Notes: generated by a model from the sequence alone, not told the origin. A stretch of DNA of 64,000 nt from Prolixibacteraceae bacterium (GCA_003506435.1 DOAQ01000037.1:124001-188000), one strand, 5' to 3'; numbered from the stretch's first letter, positions 11,070-19,562 are shown. Made by a program: numbers and translations.

Positions 11070-11321
11070 TCATTCAGAAACGTTGATCTTCCTTTTCCGT
11101 TTTCTTTCTCTGTAATGCTGGACACAGTCCCGGTGAAAAGCCCTCATACGGTCGAGTTCTTCCTGCGGGATGGTTTCAATCTGCATGATCTGTTCCTGTT
11201 CATTGTTCAGCTTGTAATAAGGGATAAAAGGGCAATCATCAAGTGGGTTGCCCATGGGACAGCAGGAAAAGGCATAGATCAGGTCAACATTTTTGCGGAT
11301 TTTAGGCGTATCAATTGACAT
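11070..11321 (-). CDS. Small conserved element protein downstream of rteC
   Basis: An 83-residue cytoplasmic protein from ATG 11321. The longer reading frame to 11507 starts with unconvincing sequence, and the coherent part begins at MSIDTPKIRKNVDL. It has a CCPMGNPLDDCPF segment with three cysteines, and a very basic C-terminal helix (HYRERKRKRK) that could bind nucleic acid. Its position next to rteC fits small proteins seen beside rteC on other elements. No function is known to me. Confidence 0.55.
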   Translation of the reverse strand: MSIDTPKIRKNVDLIYAFSCCPMGNPLDDCPFIPYYKLNNEQEQIMQIETIPQEELDRMRAFHRDCVQHYRERKRKRKINVSE

Positions 11322-11610
11322 GGCTGGTGTTTTTTGAGGGTTTTTGTTACAGTTTTTTATAAAAAAGCGCGAACCAAAACTTAATGCTTCCAAGGTACCG
11401 CCAGGAACCCTAGTCTCAGTTAAGCCCGATCCGCGCCAAAAGCGCAGACATCGAACTTTTATTTCTGAGACTATTATCAATAAAACTGGCGGTTTTAGGA
11501 TTCTCAAATAAAAGCCAACGCTATATTTTCAATTTATCAATGACTCAACACTGATGCACTTTTCTATTCGTTCATGTACGACAAAGATATAAAATCATTT
11601 CTTTCTGTGT

Positions 11611-12447
11611 TTATTCATCTTCTTCATCCAGGCGTTGCCGGAGTATCGAGCGCAGTAAGTCCAGAAACTTGGTCCGGTCAATCTTGCGTTGCCGGATTTC
11701 AAGGTGGAGCCGGTAGATGTCTTTTGCAAGGTCAGTGCCAAGCATCTGGTCAAAAACTTCGGCAAGTTCCTTAATTGTAATATTTCCGGAATTGATCACT
11801 TTTGCATAATAAAAGGCATAGACTATCTCCCCGATATCAATTTTTTTACCGGTCCATCTGTATTTAGATTTTAGCCCGGCATCCATGTCCTTTTCAGGGT
11901 TTTCCAGTTTTTCAAGCTCTTTATGGATATAGTCTGATAGCATTTCATTGGCCATAATCATTGAAAAGGTATGGTCGTGCCAGGTGAAAAACTCTTCATC
12001 CAGCAACTGGTGGCTGTTTTTTAACTCAAGGGGAATTTCTGAATTTTCCCTGAGAAAATACTGCTCGTCCAGGTGCTTAAATCCGCAGCGATAATACTGT
12101 ACTTTTACGTGGTGTTCTTCCATATACTCGTTAATCTTGTACAGATACTTTTGAAGATATCTCTTATTTACAGAAATATCTGCCTTCTTCCGTTTGCATT
12201 CAATGTCAAAAACTAACTGGTAAAACATCAACTTGCCATATGCAGCCGGTTTAACCTCTTTAAAAAACCGGATTTCCGACTGGCGGTCAGGAAATCCTTT
12301 CTCTAAAACCCGTTTCCGCAATTTCTCCAGTGCAACCTTGCACTGGCCAATTGCAAACTCCATTTGATCAGTAACATTTTCTGATACATCTTTTATCCCT
12401 GACAACTGGGTTTCCAGGTCAAGGATGATCTTTAAGTACGTTTCCAT
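11611..12447 (-). CDS. rteC: RteC-family regulator of element excision/transfer
   Basis: A 278-residue protein of the RteC family. In CTnDOT, RteC activates the excision operon and so couples a signal to transfer. The family pattern is visible: FFKEVKPAAYGKLMFYQLVFDIE near residues 62-82, the KRYLQKYLYKIN helix, then the FTWHDHTFSMIMANEML block near 155 and a C-terminal wHTH-like part (GNITIKELAEVFDQMLG, then RLHLEIRQRKIDRTKFLDLL). It has full family length. The rteA/rteB two-component genes that control it in CTnDOT are not in the window. A hairpin sits upstream at 12474-12492. Confidence 0.9.
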   Translation of the reverse strand: METYLKIILDLETQLSGIKDVSENVTDQMEFAIGQCKVALEKLRKRVLEKGFPDRQSEIRFFKEVKPAAYGKLMFYQLVFDIECKRKKADISVNKRYLQKYLYKINEYMEEHHVKVQYYRCGFKHLDEQYFLRENSEIPLELKNSHQLLDEEFFTWHDHTFSMIMANEMLSDYIHKELEKLENPEKDMDAGLKSKYRWTGKKIDIGEIVYAFYYAKVINSGNITIKELAEVFDQMLGTDLAKDIYRLHLEIRQRKIDRTKFLDLLRSILRQRLDEEDE

Positions 12448-12473
12448 GGCAAAAATTAAACTTGTTATTACTT

Positions 12474-12492
12474 GGGCAACAGTTTATTGCCC
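12474..12492 (-). promoter_or_regulatory. Inverted repeat upstream of rteC
   Basis: GGGCAA (12474-12479) and TTGCCC (12487-12492) form a perfect six-base inverted repeat with a seven-base spacer, 27 bases before the rteC start. It could be an operator or a leader hairpin; no more can be said from sequence. Confidence 0.35.
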
Positions 12493-12634
12493 GTTACTAT
12501 TTTCTGTTTCTTCCCAAAAATTCATTAACCCGTTCAATTTTCCCTTTCCACTTGTACGCAATAATTACTTCTTCATGATTACATTTTTATCACCTCCTTA
12601 TCTCAAAACATAAGAAATATCAGTCTGATTTTCA

Positions 12635-12726
12635 TAAATACATTCCTTCAATTGTCATTTTTCACCGGTACTCGTATTTGCGCAGATGTCTTTTTGGTAA
12701 CGCGAAACGTACGCAAAGGCATCTGG
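12635..12726 (-). pseudogene. Remnant of an L-rhamnose/fucose mutarotase gene (rhaM-like)
   Basis: Read on the minus strand, this stretch gives AYVSRYQKD, NTSTGEK, stop, QLKECIYE. It aligns with the C-terminus of the intact mutarotase at 14366 (TYVSRFQKT, NASAGEKWQLMERIYK). The conserved Trp codon has become TGA (12655-12657), and another stop precedes the similarity. Only about 30 codons remain. It lies just after the GH29 gene and next to the inferred end of the conjugative element, so it is probably what was left when host DNA was lost there. Confidence 0.75.
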
Positions 12727-12754
12727 TATTTACACTTTTGAATGAAAGCTTTCT

Positions 12755-14302
12755 TTATTTTTTGAATTCAATCTTGAACCCGGTAACCTGCCATTCAGGT
12801 AATTTTGCAGGTTTAGCAATCACAAGGGCATCACTTTCCTGTTTCCAGTTAAGTTTTTCTTTTCCACCAAGCATTTTCACCGATGAAACGGTCTTTCCGC
12901 ATAACTTTGAATTTTTTCCCAGTGAAGTAATTTTGATATCAGCAGAGGGCTTGTCCATACAAAATGCATAAATGGTTTCGCCTTTGGTCGTAAAACGGAT
13001 GTCGGTCGGTTCGTAAGAACGCACATCTTTCACTCCGCCCCAATGCCCCTTTTCCTGATTTTTCATCGAGGGCCCTTCGCCGTATACTTTCCAGGGACGG
13101 GTCCCATAAATTCCTTCGCCATTTGCAGGTGTCCATTGTGCAATTTCGTCCAGGATGTTGAGTACATCAGGTTCCAGATCGCCTTCAGGGGTCTGAACTA
13201 CATTCAGGAGCAGGTTCCCGTTTTTACTAACAATATCAACCAGCATCTGAACCACTTCAGTCCCTGTCATGTATTTCTGGCCGGTACGGTAAAACCAGTC
13301 ACCAATCGAAGTATCGGTTTGCCAGGGATAAGGGCTGATTGAATCCATCGCGCCACGTTCGATATCCTGCACCCAACGGCCTTCCGACGGACGTAACTTG
13401 CAGTTATAAACTGCTTCCAGCTTTCCCTTGTTTTTTTCGATATCCTGATTATAAAAGTGGGCCAACATGATCCTTCCTGTCTCACCAAAAGGCAGTTCGC
13501 TATCTGAGTACAGGAGGTCTGGTTTATACATATCGATCAACTCAGTAATACTCATCAACCAGTTTTTTTGATTTTCAGGATTAGTTGTAAGCCACGCTAT
13601 ATCATCCGGGGATGTTTTGCGATGATACAAATCTTTAAATGCAGGGTTTGCCCCATCGTATGGAACACCTGCCATCGGCCCGGTTTTATCTGCTCCCCGG
13701 CTTGGTTGAAACCAGGTATAACTCGCTCCAAGATGCTCAGAAACGCCGAAGCGCAGGCCTTCTTTTTTGGCAGCTTCCTGCCACAAACCTACCACGTCTT
13801 TTTTTGGCCCCATTTTTACTGAATTCCATCGATGAATTTTTGAATCCCAGAGAAAGAAGTTATCGTGATGAGTTCCCATGCTAACAAAATATTTAGCCCC
13901 GACTTTCCTGTATAATTTCATCAATTGTTCCGGATCCCATCGTTCGGCTTTCCAAAGGGGAATAATGTCTTTATACCCAAAATTGGATGGGTGCCCGTAA
14001 TGTTCAATATGGTACAGGTAATCTTCGCTCGGTTTTCCTGTTGGTGTGTTCGTTTTGCGGTCAATTATATCCGATTCGTACATTTTCCGTGCATACCAGT
14101 CGCCCTGCCGGGGGACAGCCTGTGGCCCCCAATGTGACCAGATACCGAATTTGGCATCACGGAACCATTCAGGATATTGGTACTGTTTGAACGATTCGGG
14201 TGTCGGTTCAAACTTTTGAGCCAGTGCCGGAGTAACTGGCATAAGAGAAGAAGCTGCAATCAGTAATGCAAAAGTGAATAATTGGTGAATTTTTCTTTTC
14301 AT
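12755..14302 (-). CDS. Alpha-L-fucosidase (GH29), secreted
   Basis: A retaining exo-glycosidase that removes alpha-L-fucose, or the closely related L-galactose, from glycans. ATG 14302 is chosen because it starts a classic signal peptide (MKRKIHQLFTFALLIAASS, cleaved after ALAQ); the longer frame from 14344 adds 14 residues in front. The GH29 hallmarks are the KFGIWSHWG strand, the GAKYFVSMGTHHDNFFLW block and PDLLYSDSELPFG, where the Asp of YSDS sits at the nucleophile position. It follows the mutarotase gene by 63 bases and is the last gene of the operon. L-galactosidase activity is worth considering given the epimerase upstream. Confidence 0.9.
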   Translation of the reverse strand: MKRKIHQLFTFALLIAASSLMPVTPALAQKFEPTPESFKQYQYPEWFRDAKFGIWSHWGPQAVPRQGDWYARKMYESDIIDRKTNTPTGKPSEDYLYHIEHYGHPSNFGYKDIIPLWKAERWDPEQLMKLYRKVGAKYFVSMGTHHDNFFLWDSKIHRWNSVKMGPKKDVVGLWQEAAKKEGLRFGVSEHLGASYTWFQPSRGADKTGPMAGVPYDGANPAFKDLYHRKTSPDDIAWLTTNPENQKNWLMSITELIDMYKPDLLYSDSELPFGETGRIMLAHFYNQDIEKNKGKLEAVYNCKLRPSEGRWVQDIERGAMDSISPYPWQTDTSIGDWFYRTGQKYMTGTEVVQMLVDIVSKNGNLLLNVVQTPEGDLEPDVLNILDEIAQWTPANGEGIYGTRPWKVYGEGPSMKNQEKGHWGGVKDVRSYEPTDIRFTTKGETIYAFCMDKPSADIKITSLGKNSKLCGKTVSSVKMLGGKEKLNWKQESDALVIAKPAKLPEWQVTGFKIEFKK

Positions 14303-14365
14303 TTTTTTGAAAATTTTGTGGTTATCTCCTGAATTTAAAATCAATCAGTATTAAAGGGGAAAGTG

Positions 14366-14713
14366 TTATTTTCCCATTTTGTAAATACGTTCCATCAGTT
14401 GCCATTTTTCTCCGGCACTGGCATTGGCTGGAGTTTTCTGGAAACGTGAAACATACGTTTCCCATTCGCTTTGGCGCGGTTTTTCGGCTAACCCGGCCAT
14501 TGCTTTGTCATGGTCGAAATCCGGGACTGTGTCCATGATCATGAACAACTGGTTTCCGAACAAATAAATTTCCATATCGAGAATGCCCGCTTCGCACATT
14601 CCCCGGGTAATTTCAGGCCAGGCTGCACCAGGGGCATGTACTTTTTTATACTCTTCGATTAACTGTGCATCGTTTTCGAGCGATAAGGTTTTGCAAAATC
14701 GTTTATAATCCAT
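14366..14713 (-). CDS. rhaM: L-rhamnose mutarotase family protein
   Basis: A 115-residue cytoplasmic protein that interconverts alpha and beta anomers of a 6-deoxy sugar, feeding the isomerase or kinase that follows transport. It shows the family features: YKKVHAPGAAWPEI (the catalytic His region), MEIYLFGNQLFMIMDT, and a C-terminal W-x2-L-M-x2-I-Y. In Bacteroidota, homologues beside GH29 and FucP genes probably act on L-fucose or L-galactose rather than rhamnose. It lies 11 bases after fucP. A broken relative lies at 12635-12726. Confidence 0.85.
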   Translation of the reverse strand: MDYKRFCKTLSLENDAQLIEEYKKVHAPGAAWPEITRGMCEAGILDMEIYLFGNQLFMIMDTVPDFDHDKAMAGLAEKPRQSEWETYVSRFQKTPANASAGEKWQLMERIYKMGK

Positions 14714-14724
14714 CCTTATTATTT

Positions 14725-16035
14725 TTAATGTAAAACAGAAACAGGATGTGCCCCTTCATGTAGTTCTCCCGAAGGTTTTGAACCTATATATGAGTAATAC
14801 AGGATAAACAGATAAGAAATCAGGGGGACAATCATTGCCATTGCCATACTCGATGTTTTATCAGCGATTAATCCCATAATTGGTGTCCAGACGGCCCCGC
14901 CAATAATGGCCATAATGATAACAGAACCTCCCAGCTTTGTATTTGGTCCGAGGCCTTTTACCCCTAATGCGAAAATGGTCGGGAACATCAGCGACATGAA
15001 AAAGCTGGTCAGGAAGACAGACCAAACTCCAATCCATCCGGGAAACAAAATTCCAATACCAACCAAAACGATGTTGGCTATTGAATAGAGCCCCATCAGG
15101 TTGCCGGGCTTCATGTATTTCATCAGGAATGTTGCACTAAAACGGCCAACCATAAAAGCAGCAAGTGTCCCGGTAAGCATTCCTCCGGCAAATTTTTCGG
15201 AAAGGCCGGTATTATCTTTTACATACTGGATAAAAAAGCTCCATGTCCCTACCTGTGCCCCTACATAAAAGAACTGAGCGATAACCCCTTTGTACCAGTG
15301 CGGATATTTCAGGAGCTTTCTGAAACTTCCCGATTCCGGTTGTCCGCTTTTCGTTTCATTTTTCGGGAATTTTGCCCTCATTATCAGGAATGCAATAAGA
15401 AGGACCACACATCCGATGACGATATAAGGAGGCCCTACCCGAAGGGTTTCTTCCTTTAAATATGCCTGGTATGTCCCTGCCATTTTCATGGTTTCAATTT
15501 GTTCTCCCGACAGTTCTTTTCCTGAAAAAATGAAGATAGTCCCAACGACAACCCCAACCATTGAACCAATCGGGTTGAATGCCTGGGCAAGGTTTAAACG
15601 CCGTTCAGAGGTTGCCGGATCGCCAAGTACTGAAATAAATGAGTTCGCCCCTGTTTCGAGGAATGCCAGGCCGCAGGCAATAATAAAAAGTGACTCCAAA
15701 AAGAAGGAGTATTTGCCGGAAATGGCTGCCGGATAGAAAAGAAACGATCCAACTGCAAAGAACAATAAGCCGGTAACCAGCCCGATTTTGTATCCAAAAC
15801 GCTCCATCACCAGGGCTGCGGGAATAGCCAGTAAAAAGTATCCCATATAAAAGGCTGACTGGACTAATCCGGCCTGCAATCTTGACAACTCAAATGATTT
15901 CATAAACTGGGCAATCAGAATATCGTTCAAATTGTTCGGCATTGCCCATAAAAAGAAAAGGGCAGTGACCAGGATAAATGTTAACAGGTATCCCCGTTCA
16001 ATCAGTGGTGATTTTGGTTCATTTTTTAGTTTCAT
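14725..16035 (-). CDS. fucP: FucP-type sugar:H+ symporter
   Basis: A 436-residue inner-membrane transporter of the FHS branch of the major facilitator family, with about 12 hydrophobic segments. The N-terminus has FFLWAMPNNLNDILIAQF, a close match to the FucP signature in helix 1 that includes the proton/substrate site region, and later NLAQAFNPIGSMVG, the second family block. Known substrates of this branch are L-fucose, L-galactose and D-arabinose. It sits between the mutarotase and the GDP-sugar genes. Confidence 0.9.
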   Translation of the reverse strand: MKLKNEPKSPLIERGYLLTFILVTALFFLWAMPNNLNDILIAQFMKSFELSRLQAGLVQSAFYMGYFLLAIPAALVMERFGYKIGLVTGLLFFAVGSFLFYPAAISGKYSFFLESLFIIACGLAFLETGANSFISVLGDPATSERRLNLAQAFNPIGSMVGVVVGTIFIFSGKELSGEQIETMKMAGTYQAYLKEETLRVGPPYIVIGCVVLLIAFLIMRAKFPKNETKSGQPESGSFRKLLKYPHWYKGVIAQFFYVGAQVGTWSFFIQYVKDNTGLSEKFAGGMLTGTLAAFMVGRFSATFLMKYMKPGNLMGLYSIANIVLVGIGILFPGWIGVWSVFLTSFFMSLMFPTIFALGVKGLGPNTKLGGSVIIMAIIGGAVWTPIMGLIADKTSSMAMAMIVPLISYLFILYYSYIGSKPSGELHEGAHPVSVLH

Positions 16036-16096
16036 ACAAGTTTCAAGTTAGGTTATTATATTAGGGTCCTGAGACCAGTAAAGCATATCAACAGTT

Positions 16097-17179
16097 TTAC
16101 AGATAATGTTCCAGTTTATCCGTTTTAAGCTGATCGGCAACTTGTTTGATAGCTTCAGCATGGCTCCGTTTGCAAACCAGCACCATGTCGTTTTCTTTAA
16201 CAACAATGACGTCGTCCATGCCAACAACCGCAAGCAACCCGTTCGAAGCCCACGCATACGAATTTTTTGTATCCTGAAAAATTACTTCACCGACGCCTGT
16301 ATTTTGCGCTTCATCTTTTTCTCCATATTGATATACCTGCTCCCAGCTACCCAGATCGTTCCAAACAAAATCTCCCTGGACAAGGAAAATATTGCCGGCC
16401 TTTTCCATGATCCCGTAATCTACAGAGACAGGTTCCAGTTGAGGATAGAGTTCATTCAGGGTATTTTCATATTCCGGGGTATCAATGGTTTGGGCTATCT
16501 TCATTAAGTCAGTGTATATCGCAGGAGCATACCTCTCCATGGCTTTCAAAAAGACTGAAACTTTGAAGACGAAAATGCCGGCATTCCAAAAGAATTTTCC
16601 GGACGATAAATATTGGATGGCAGTCTCCATTTTTGGTTTTTCCACAAAACAGTTCACTGCAAACGAACGGATGGACTGGCCTGTTTCTATTTCCGCAGCA
16701 GTTTCAATGTACCCGTAACCCGTAGCCGGGGCATTGGGTGTAATACCGATTGTGACAATCCCGTTCTTCTTCTCAGCAATTTTTACTGCCGATCCGATAG
16801 TTTGCTGAAAAAGTTCATCGTCCTTTATCAGGTGATCGGCTGGCGAGACAACCATTATGCCTTCCGTATCGTTTTTTGCAACAAACAGGGCAGCCAGTCC
16901 GATTGCAGGCAAAGTGTTTCTTCCAACCGGTTCATAGATTAGGTTCTCTTTGGGAAGCCTTGTTGTTTGTTCTTCAAGAACCCCCTGTTGCCCTTTGTTC
17001 GATACAATGAAAATGTTTTTCTCGGGAATGAAACCTGCAAACCGGCTGATGGTGGCCTGCAAAAGTGACTCATCTCCAAAAATAGTCAGGAACTGTTTGG
17101 GTTTTGCTTTTCGGCTCCGTGGCCAGAACCGGGTTCCGGAACCTCCGGCCATAATTATACAATGAAGATTTTTCATCAA
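16097..17179 (-). CDS. manC: Mannose-1-phosphate guanylyltransferase
   Basis: A 360-residue nucleotidyltransferase that joins GTP and mannose 1-phosphate to GDP-mannose. It has the signature IMAGGSGTRFWPRSR near residues 8-22 followed by KPKQFL, then EPVGRNTLPAI, VVSPADHLI and FVEKP in family order. It ends without the C-terminal isomerase domain of long ManC proteins, so it is the monofunctional form. It overlaps the upstream gene by four bases (ATGA type), so translation is coupled. With the neighbouring epimerase it could make, or accept, GDP-L-galactose; use of L-fucose-1-P or L-galactose-1-P cannot be excluded. Confidence 0.9.
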   Translation of the reverse strand: MMKNLHCIIMAGGSGTRFWPRSRKAKPKQFLTIFGDESLLQATISRFAGFIPEKNIFIVSNKGQQGVLEEQTTRLPKENLIYEPVGRNTLPAIGLAALFVAKNDTEGIMVVSPADHLIKDDELFQQTIGSAVKIAEKKNGIVTIGITPNAPATGYGYIETAAEIETGQSIRSFAVNCFVEKPKMETAIQYLSSGKFFWNAGIFVFKVSVFLKAMERYAPAIYTDLMKIAQTIDTPEYENTLNELYPQLEPVSVDYGIMEKAGNIFLVQGDFVWNDLGSWEQVYQYGEKDEAQNTGVGEVIFQDTKNSYAWASNGLLAVVGMDDVIVVKENDMVLVCKRSHAEAIKQVADQLKTDKLEHYL

Positions 17180-18312
17180 TAACGGACTTTAATTTGTATA
17201 GCGCCTTCAACCGGTTTTTCAGAAGCTACAACAGCGTAACCACCGCCGCAACCGGAAGTAATTGCACCCGGATATTTCCCGATGTACTTGCTTCCCATCT
17301 CTTCGAGTACCCAATCGGGAACGGTGTGGGGAAGAATCTTTCTCCAGGCATAAAACGTATCGCTCATCGATTCTCCAAGCAGTTGTACATCCCTGGCAAG
17401 GATTCCTTCATAGCATTTTCGACCGGCGTCGCCTAATTCTTTCACTAGCTTTTTTTCAAGATGCTGCACGAGCAATGGATCGTAGCCGCTCGGACGGGGC
17501 GAAAGCGGAACAAGATGCAGTACTTTTGATAGCCATTCACAGGTTTCCTGGTCGAGTGTATTTTCAATATTCGAAGGCCAGTAACTGCCATTGTAGTCGA
17601 GGCGGCTTACTCCGGGTACCAGAATTCCCAGATGGTCCTGCGATCCGGAAATATATTTGCTTCCGGGAGGGTTTTCAGCACCAAATAAAAGCTGGGCATT
17701 GCGAACCGGGTTGCCTTCAGGAATTTTGCCTCCCCAGAGTTCGAGAGCTACCCTGCGCGAACTGGTGGCCATTCCTGAACGGTCGTTGAAATCGATGGTT
17801 GGCCATATTTGTACAACAACCACCGACCCGGGGTGGACTTCCGAAACCCAAGGCTGGTCTATCCATCCGCCGGCAATACAAACCCGGTACGGAAACTGCA
17901 ATTCTTTTTTCGAAAATGAACTTGAACGGGCGGGCAAGCCCTCTTCCGGAATACGATCCAGGACAATCAGTTCGACATTATTTTCCTTGCATATCCAAGC
18001 TTTCCCTTCCGTGAAACCATCGGTATTTACAATAAAAATATCGGGTTTAACCCATTTCATGTCGTCTTCAAAATCGAGCATTCCACGTCCTGAAGAAACA
18101 AACGCTTCGTGTACATATTTTATCGAGCCAACCATGTAGGCCCGTTCTGCCTGGGTAAAATACGGTTTTTTCCCTTTTAGTTCGAGTATATTGTCATCCT
18201 GGCCAACACTGACATACAGCTTCCCGTATTGGGCCGCCGTTTTAAAGAATGCCACATGCCCGGCATGAAGCAAGTCGTAACAACCACTCACCAAAACTTT
18301 TTTGTCTCTCAT
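17176..18312 (-). CDS. Nucleotidyltransferase-like / GHMP-kinase-like fusion
   Basis: A 378-residue cytoplasmic protein. The first about 135 residues are a HIGH-type cytidylyltransferase fold: SGCYDLLHAGHVAFFKTA at 9-26 carries the HxGH box. From about residue 150 it looks like a GHMP sugar kinase: IAGGWIDQPW resembles the AGGWxD substrate loop of fucose and heptose kinases, GMATSSR stands where the GxGSSA phosphate loop should be, and SGCGGGYAVV near 350 matches the third GHMP motif. The middle is short for the family and the altered loop 2 makes kinase activity uncertain. The neighbours suggest sugar-1-phosphate supply for GDP-sugar formation. Confidence 0.65.
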   Translation of the reverse strand: MRDKKVLVSGCYDLLHAGHVAFFKTAAQYGKLYVSVGQDDNILELKGKKPYFTQAERAYMVGSIKYVHEAFVSSGRGMLDFEDDMKWVKPDIFIVNTDGFTEGKAWICKENNVELIVLDRIPEEGLPARSSSFSKKELQFPYRVCIAGGWIDQPWVSEVHPGSVVVVQIWPTIDFNDRSGMATSSRRVALELWGGKIPEGNPVRNAQLLFGAENPPGSKYISGSQDHLGILVPGVSRLDYNGSYWPSNIENTLDQETCEWLSKVLHLVPLSPRPSGYDPLLVQHLEKKLVKELGDAGRKCYEGILARDVQLLGESMSDTFYAWRKILPHTVPDWVLEEMGSKYIGKYPGAITSGCGGGYAVVASEKPVEGAIQIKVRY

Positions 18313-18357
18313 TCGGTTTGATTTTTTGGCCTTGATCTTTTTTGCTGAGGCTTTTCT

Positions 18358-19326
18358 TTACTTTTTCTTCAGCATCTCGCCTTTGATCCAGTCGTAGGTT
18401 TTTTTCATGCCGGCGGCCAGCGGGTAGGTTGGTTCCCAGCCGAGGTATTTCTGAATAAGCGTATTGTCACTGTTCCGCCCGCGAACGCCTTTCGGGGCAT
18501 TCGGGTCATACGTGCGTTTTAGTTTGTATCCTGCAATATCCTCGACAATGTCAACCAGTTGGTTGATTGAAACCATTTCAGAGCTTCCCAGGTTGATCGG
18601 CTCAATGATATCGCTGTACATGATTTTCAGGATTCCTTCAACACAATCATCGATATACATAAATGAACGGGTTTGGTGTCCGTCTCCCCAGATGTTGATT
18701 TCATCTTTCCCATACAATTCACCGTCAATTATTTTCCGGCACATGGCAGCCGGAGCTTTTTCACGTCCACCGTCATAGGTGCCGAAAGGCCCGTAAACAT
18801 TGTGAAAACGGGCAACGCGGGTAGTCATGCCATAGTCTTCCCTGAAGTGACGGCACATCCGTTCCGAAAACAATTTTTCCCATCCGTAGCCATCTTCAGC
18901 CAATGCCGGGTAGGCATCTGCTTCTTTTAAACCCGGATTATTCGGGTCTGTCTGTTTTTCGCCGTTGTACACACAGGCTGACGAGGCATAGAAAAAACGG
19001 GCGATGCCCAAATCACGTGCAGCCATCAGCAGGTGGGTGTTGATCAGGACACTCAGCATGCAATCGGCTTTGTTGTTTTCAATGAACCCCATGCCGCCCA
19101 TATCGGCAGCCAGGTTGAAAACCTCGTTAAAACCGTTTAGGGCGGTGTAGCAATTTTCTTTACTGGTCAAATCAAGCACCAGGTTATCAACACCCTCATG
19201 TACCTGGTACCACTGGTTCAACGGTTTTTTATCGACGGCACGCACATGATGCCCCATATCTTTCAGTTTCCGGGCCAAATGGCCGCCAATAAAACCTCCT
19301 GCTCCTGCAACTACAATTCGTTTCAT
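18358..19326 (-). CDS. GDP-mannose 3,5-epimerase-like SDR enzyme
   Basis: A 322-residue extended short-chain dehydrogenase. Plant GDP-mannose 3,5-epimerase converts GDP-D-mannose to GDP-L-galactose (and GDP-L-gulose), and this protein keeps its most diagnostic blocks: GAGGFIGGHLARKL (NAD site), FNLAADMGGMGFIE near 69-82, FYASSACVYNGE near 111-122, YGWEK (catalytic Tyr and Lys), RFHNVYGPFGTYDGGREKAP, WGDGHQTRSFMYIDDCVEG and GVRGRNSDN. The similarity, recalled from memory, is far closer than to generic GalE-like epimerases. It is the first gene of the run that ends with GH29. The space upstream is shared with the lacI-type gene. Confidence 0.8.
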   Translation of the reverse strand: MKRIVVAGAGGFIGGHLARKLKDMGHHVRAVDKKPLNQWYQVHEGVDNLVLDLTSKENCYTALNGFNEVFNLAADMGGMGFIENNKADCMLSVLINTHLLMAARDLGIARFFYASSACVYNGEKQTDPNNPGLKEADAYPALAEDGYGWEKLFSERMCRHFREDYGMTTRVARFHNVYGPFGTYDGGREKAPAAMCRKIIDGELYGKDEINIWGDGHQTRSFMYIDDCVEGILKIMYSDIIEPINLGSSEMVSINQLVDIVEDIAGYKLKRTYDPNAPKGVRGRNSDNTLIQKYLGWEPTYPLAAGMKKTYDWIKGEMLKKK

Positions 19327-19473
19327 TTTTCCTGATATTTAAATTAAACACAACATTATTTTTCAGAATTATTAATCCGGTCGATGCTAAAATCCCCGGT
19401 TTCCGCAACGAATATCCCGACTATGAAAGAACAATACAATAGGCTGTTTTTCTGCTGGTTAACGCAAAGGTTT

Positions 19474-19489
19474 CCGCAATGCTTTGCGG
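19474..19489. promoter_or_regulatory. Candidate LacI-type operator between divergent genes
   Basis: CCGCAA (19474-19479) and TTGCGG (19484-19489) form a perfect inverted repeat with a four-base centre. A wider one, CGCAAAG/CTTTGCG (19463-19469 and 19482-19488), overlaps it. The string GGTTTCCGCAA occurs at 19398-19408 and again at 19469-19479, so two related sites about 71 bases apart could allow looping. A third short palindrome, TGTTT-TC-AAACA, lies at 19501-19512. The regulator at 19587 is the obvious binder; this is inferred. Confidence 0.5.
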
Positions 19490-19538
19490 TGATTAAAAAA
19501 TGTTTTCAAACATCAAAAGCACGGAGCGGAAAGGTTCA

Positions 19539-19562
19539 TTTGCAAATAAAATTCTAGCTTTG
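19539..19562 (+). promoter_or_regulatory. Bacteroidota-type promoter of the lacI-like gene
   Basis: TAGCTTTG at 19555-19562 matches the TAnnTTTG -7 box and lies 24 bases before the ATG at 19587. A TTTG at 19539-19542 is present but only 12 bases upstream of it, closer than the usual spacing, so the -33 element is doubtful. Confidence 0.45.

Larger units (their letters stand above)
1..12600. mobile_element. Part of a Bacteroidota integrative/conjugative element
   Basis: This stretch carries genes that in Bacteroidota occur together on conjugative transposons: DUF4099/DUF3945, DUF1896, the very large DNA methylase-helicase, an excisionase-like HTH protein and RteC. A group II intron and a TIR-domain gene, both common passengers, sit at the left. 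No integrase, relaxase, topoisomerase or Tra genes are visible, so only a segment is in the window. The left end lies outside. The right end is inferred to lie between RteC (ends 12447) and the rhaM remnant near 12635; I found no convincing att repeat, so that boundary is approximate. Confidence 0.75.
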
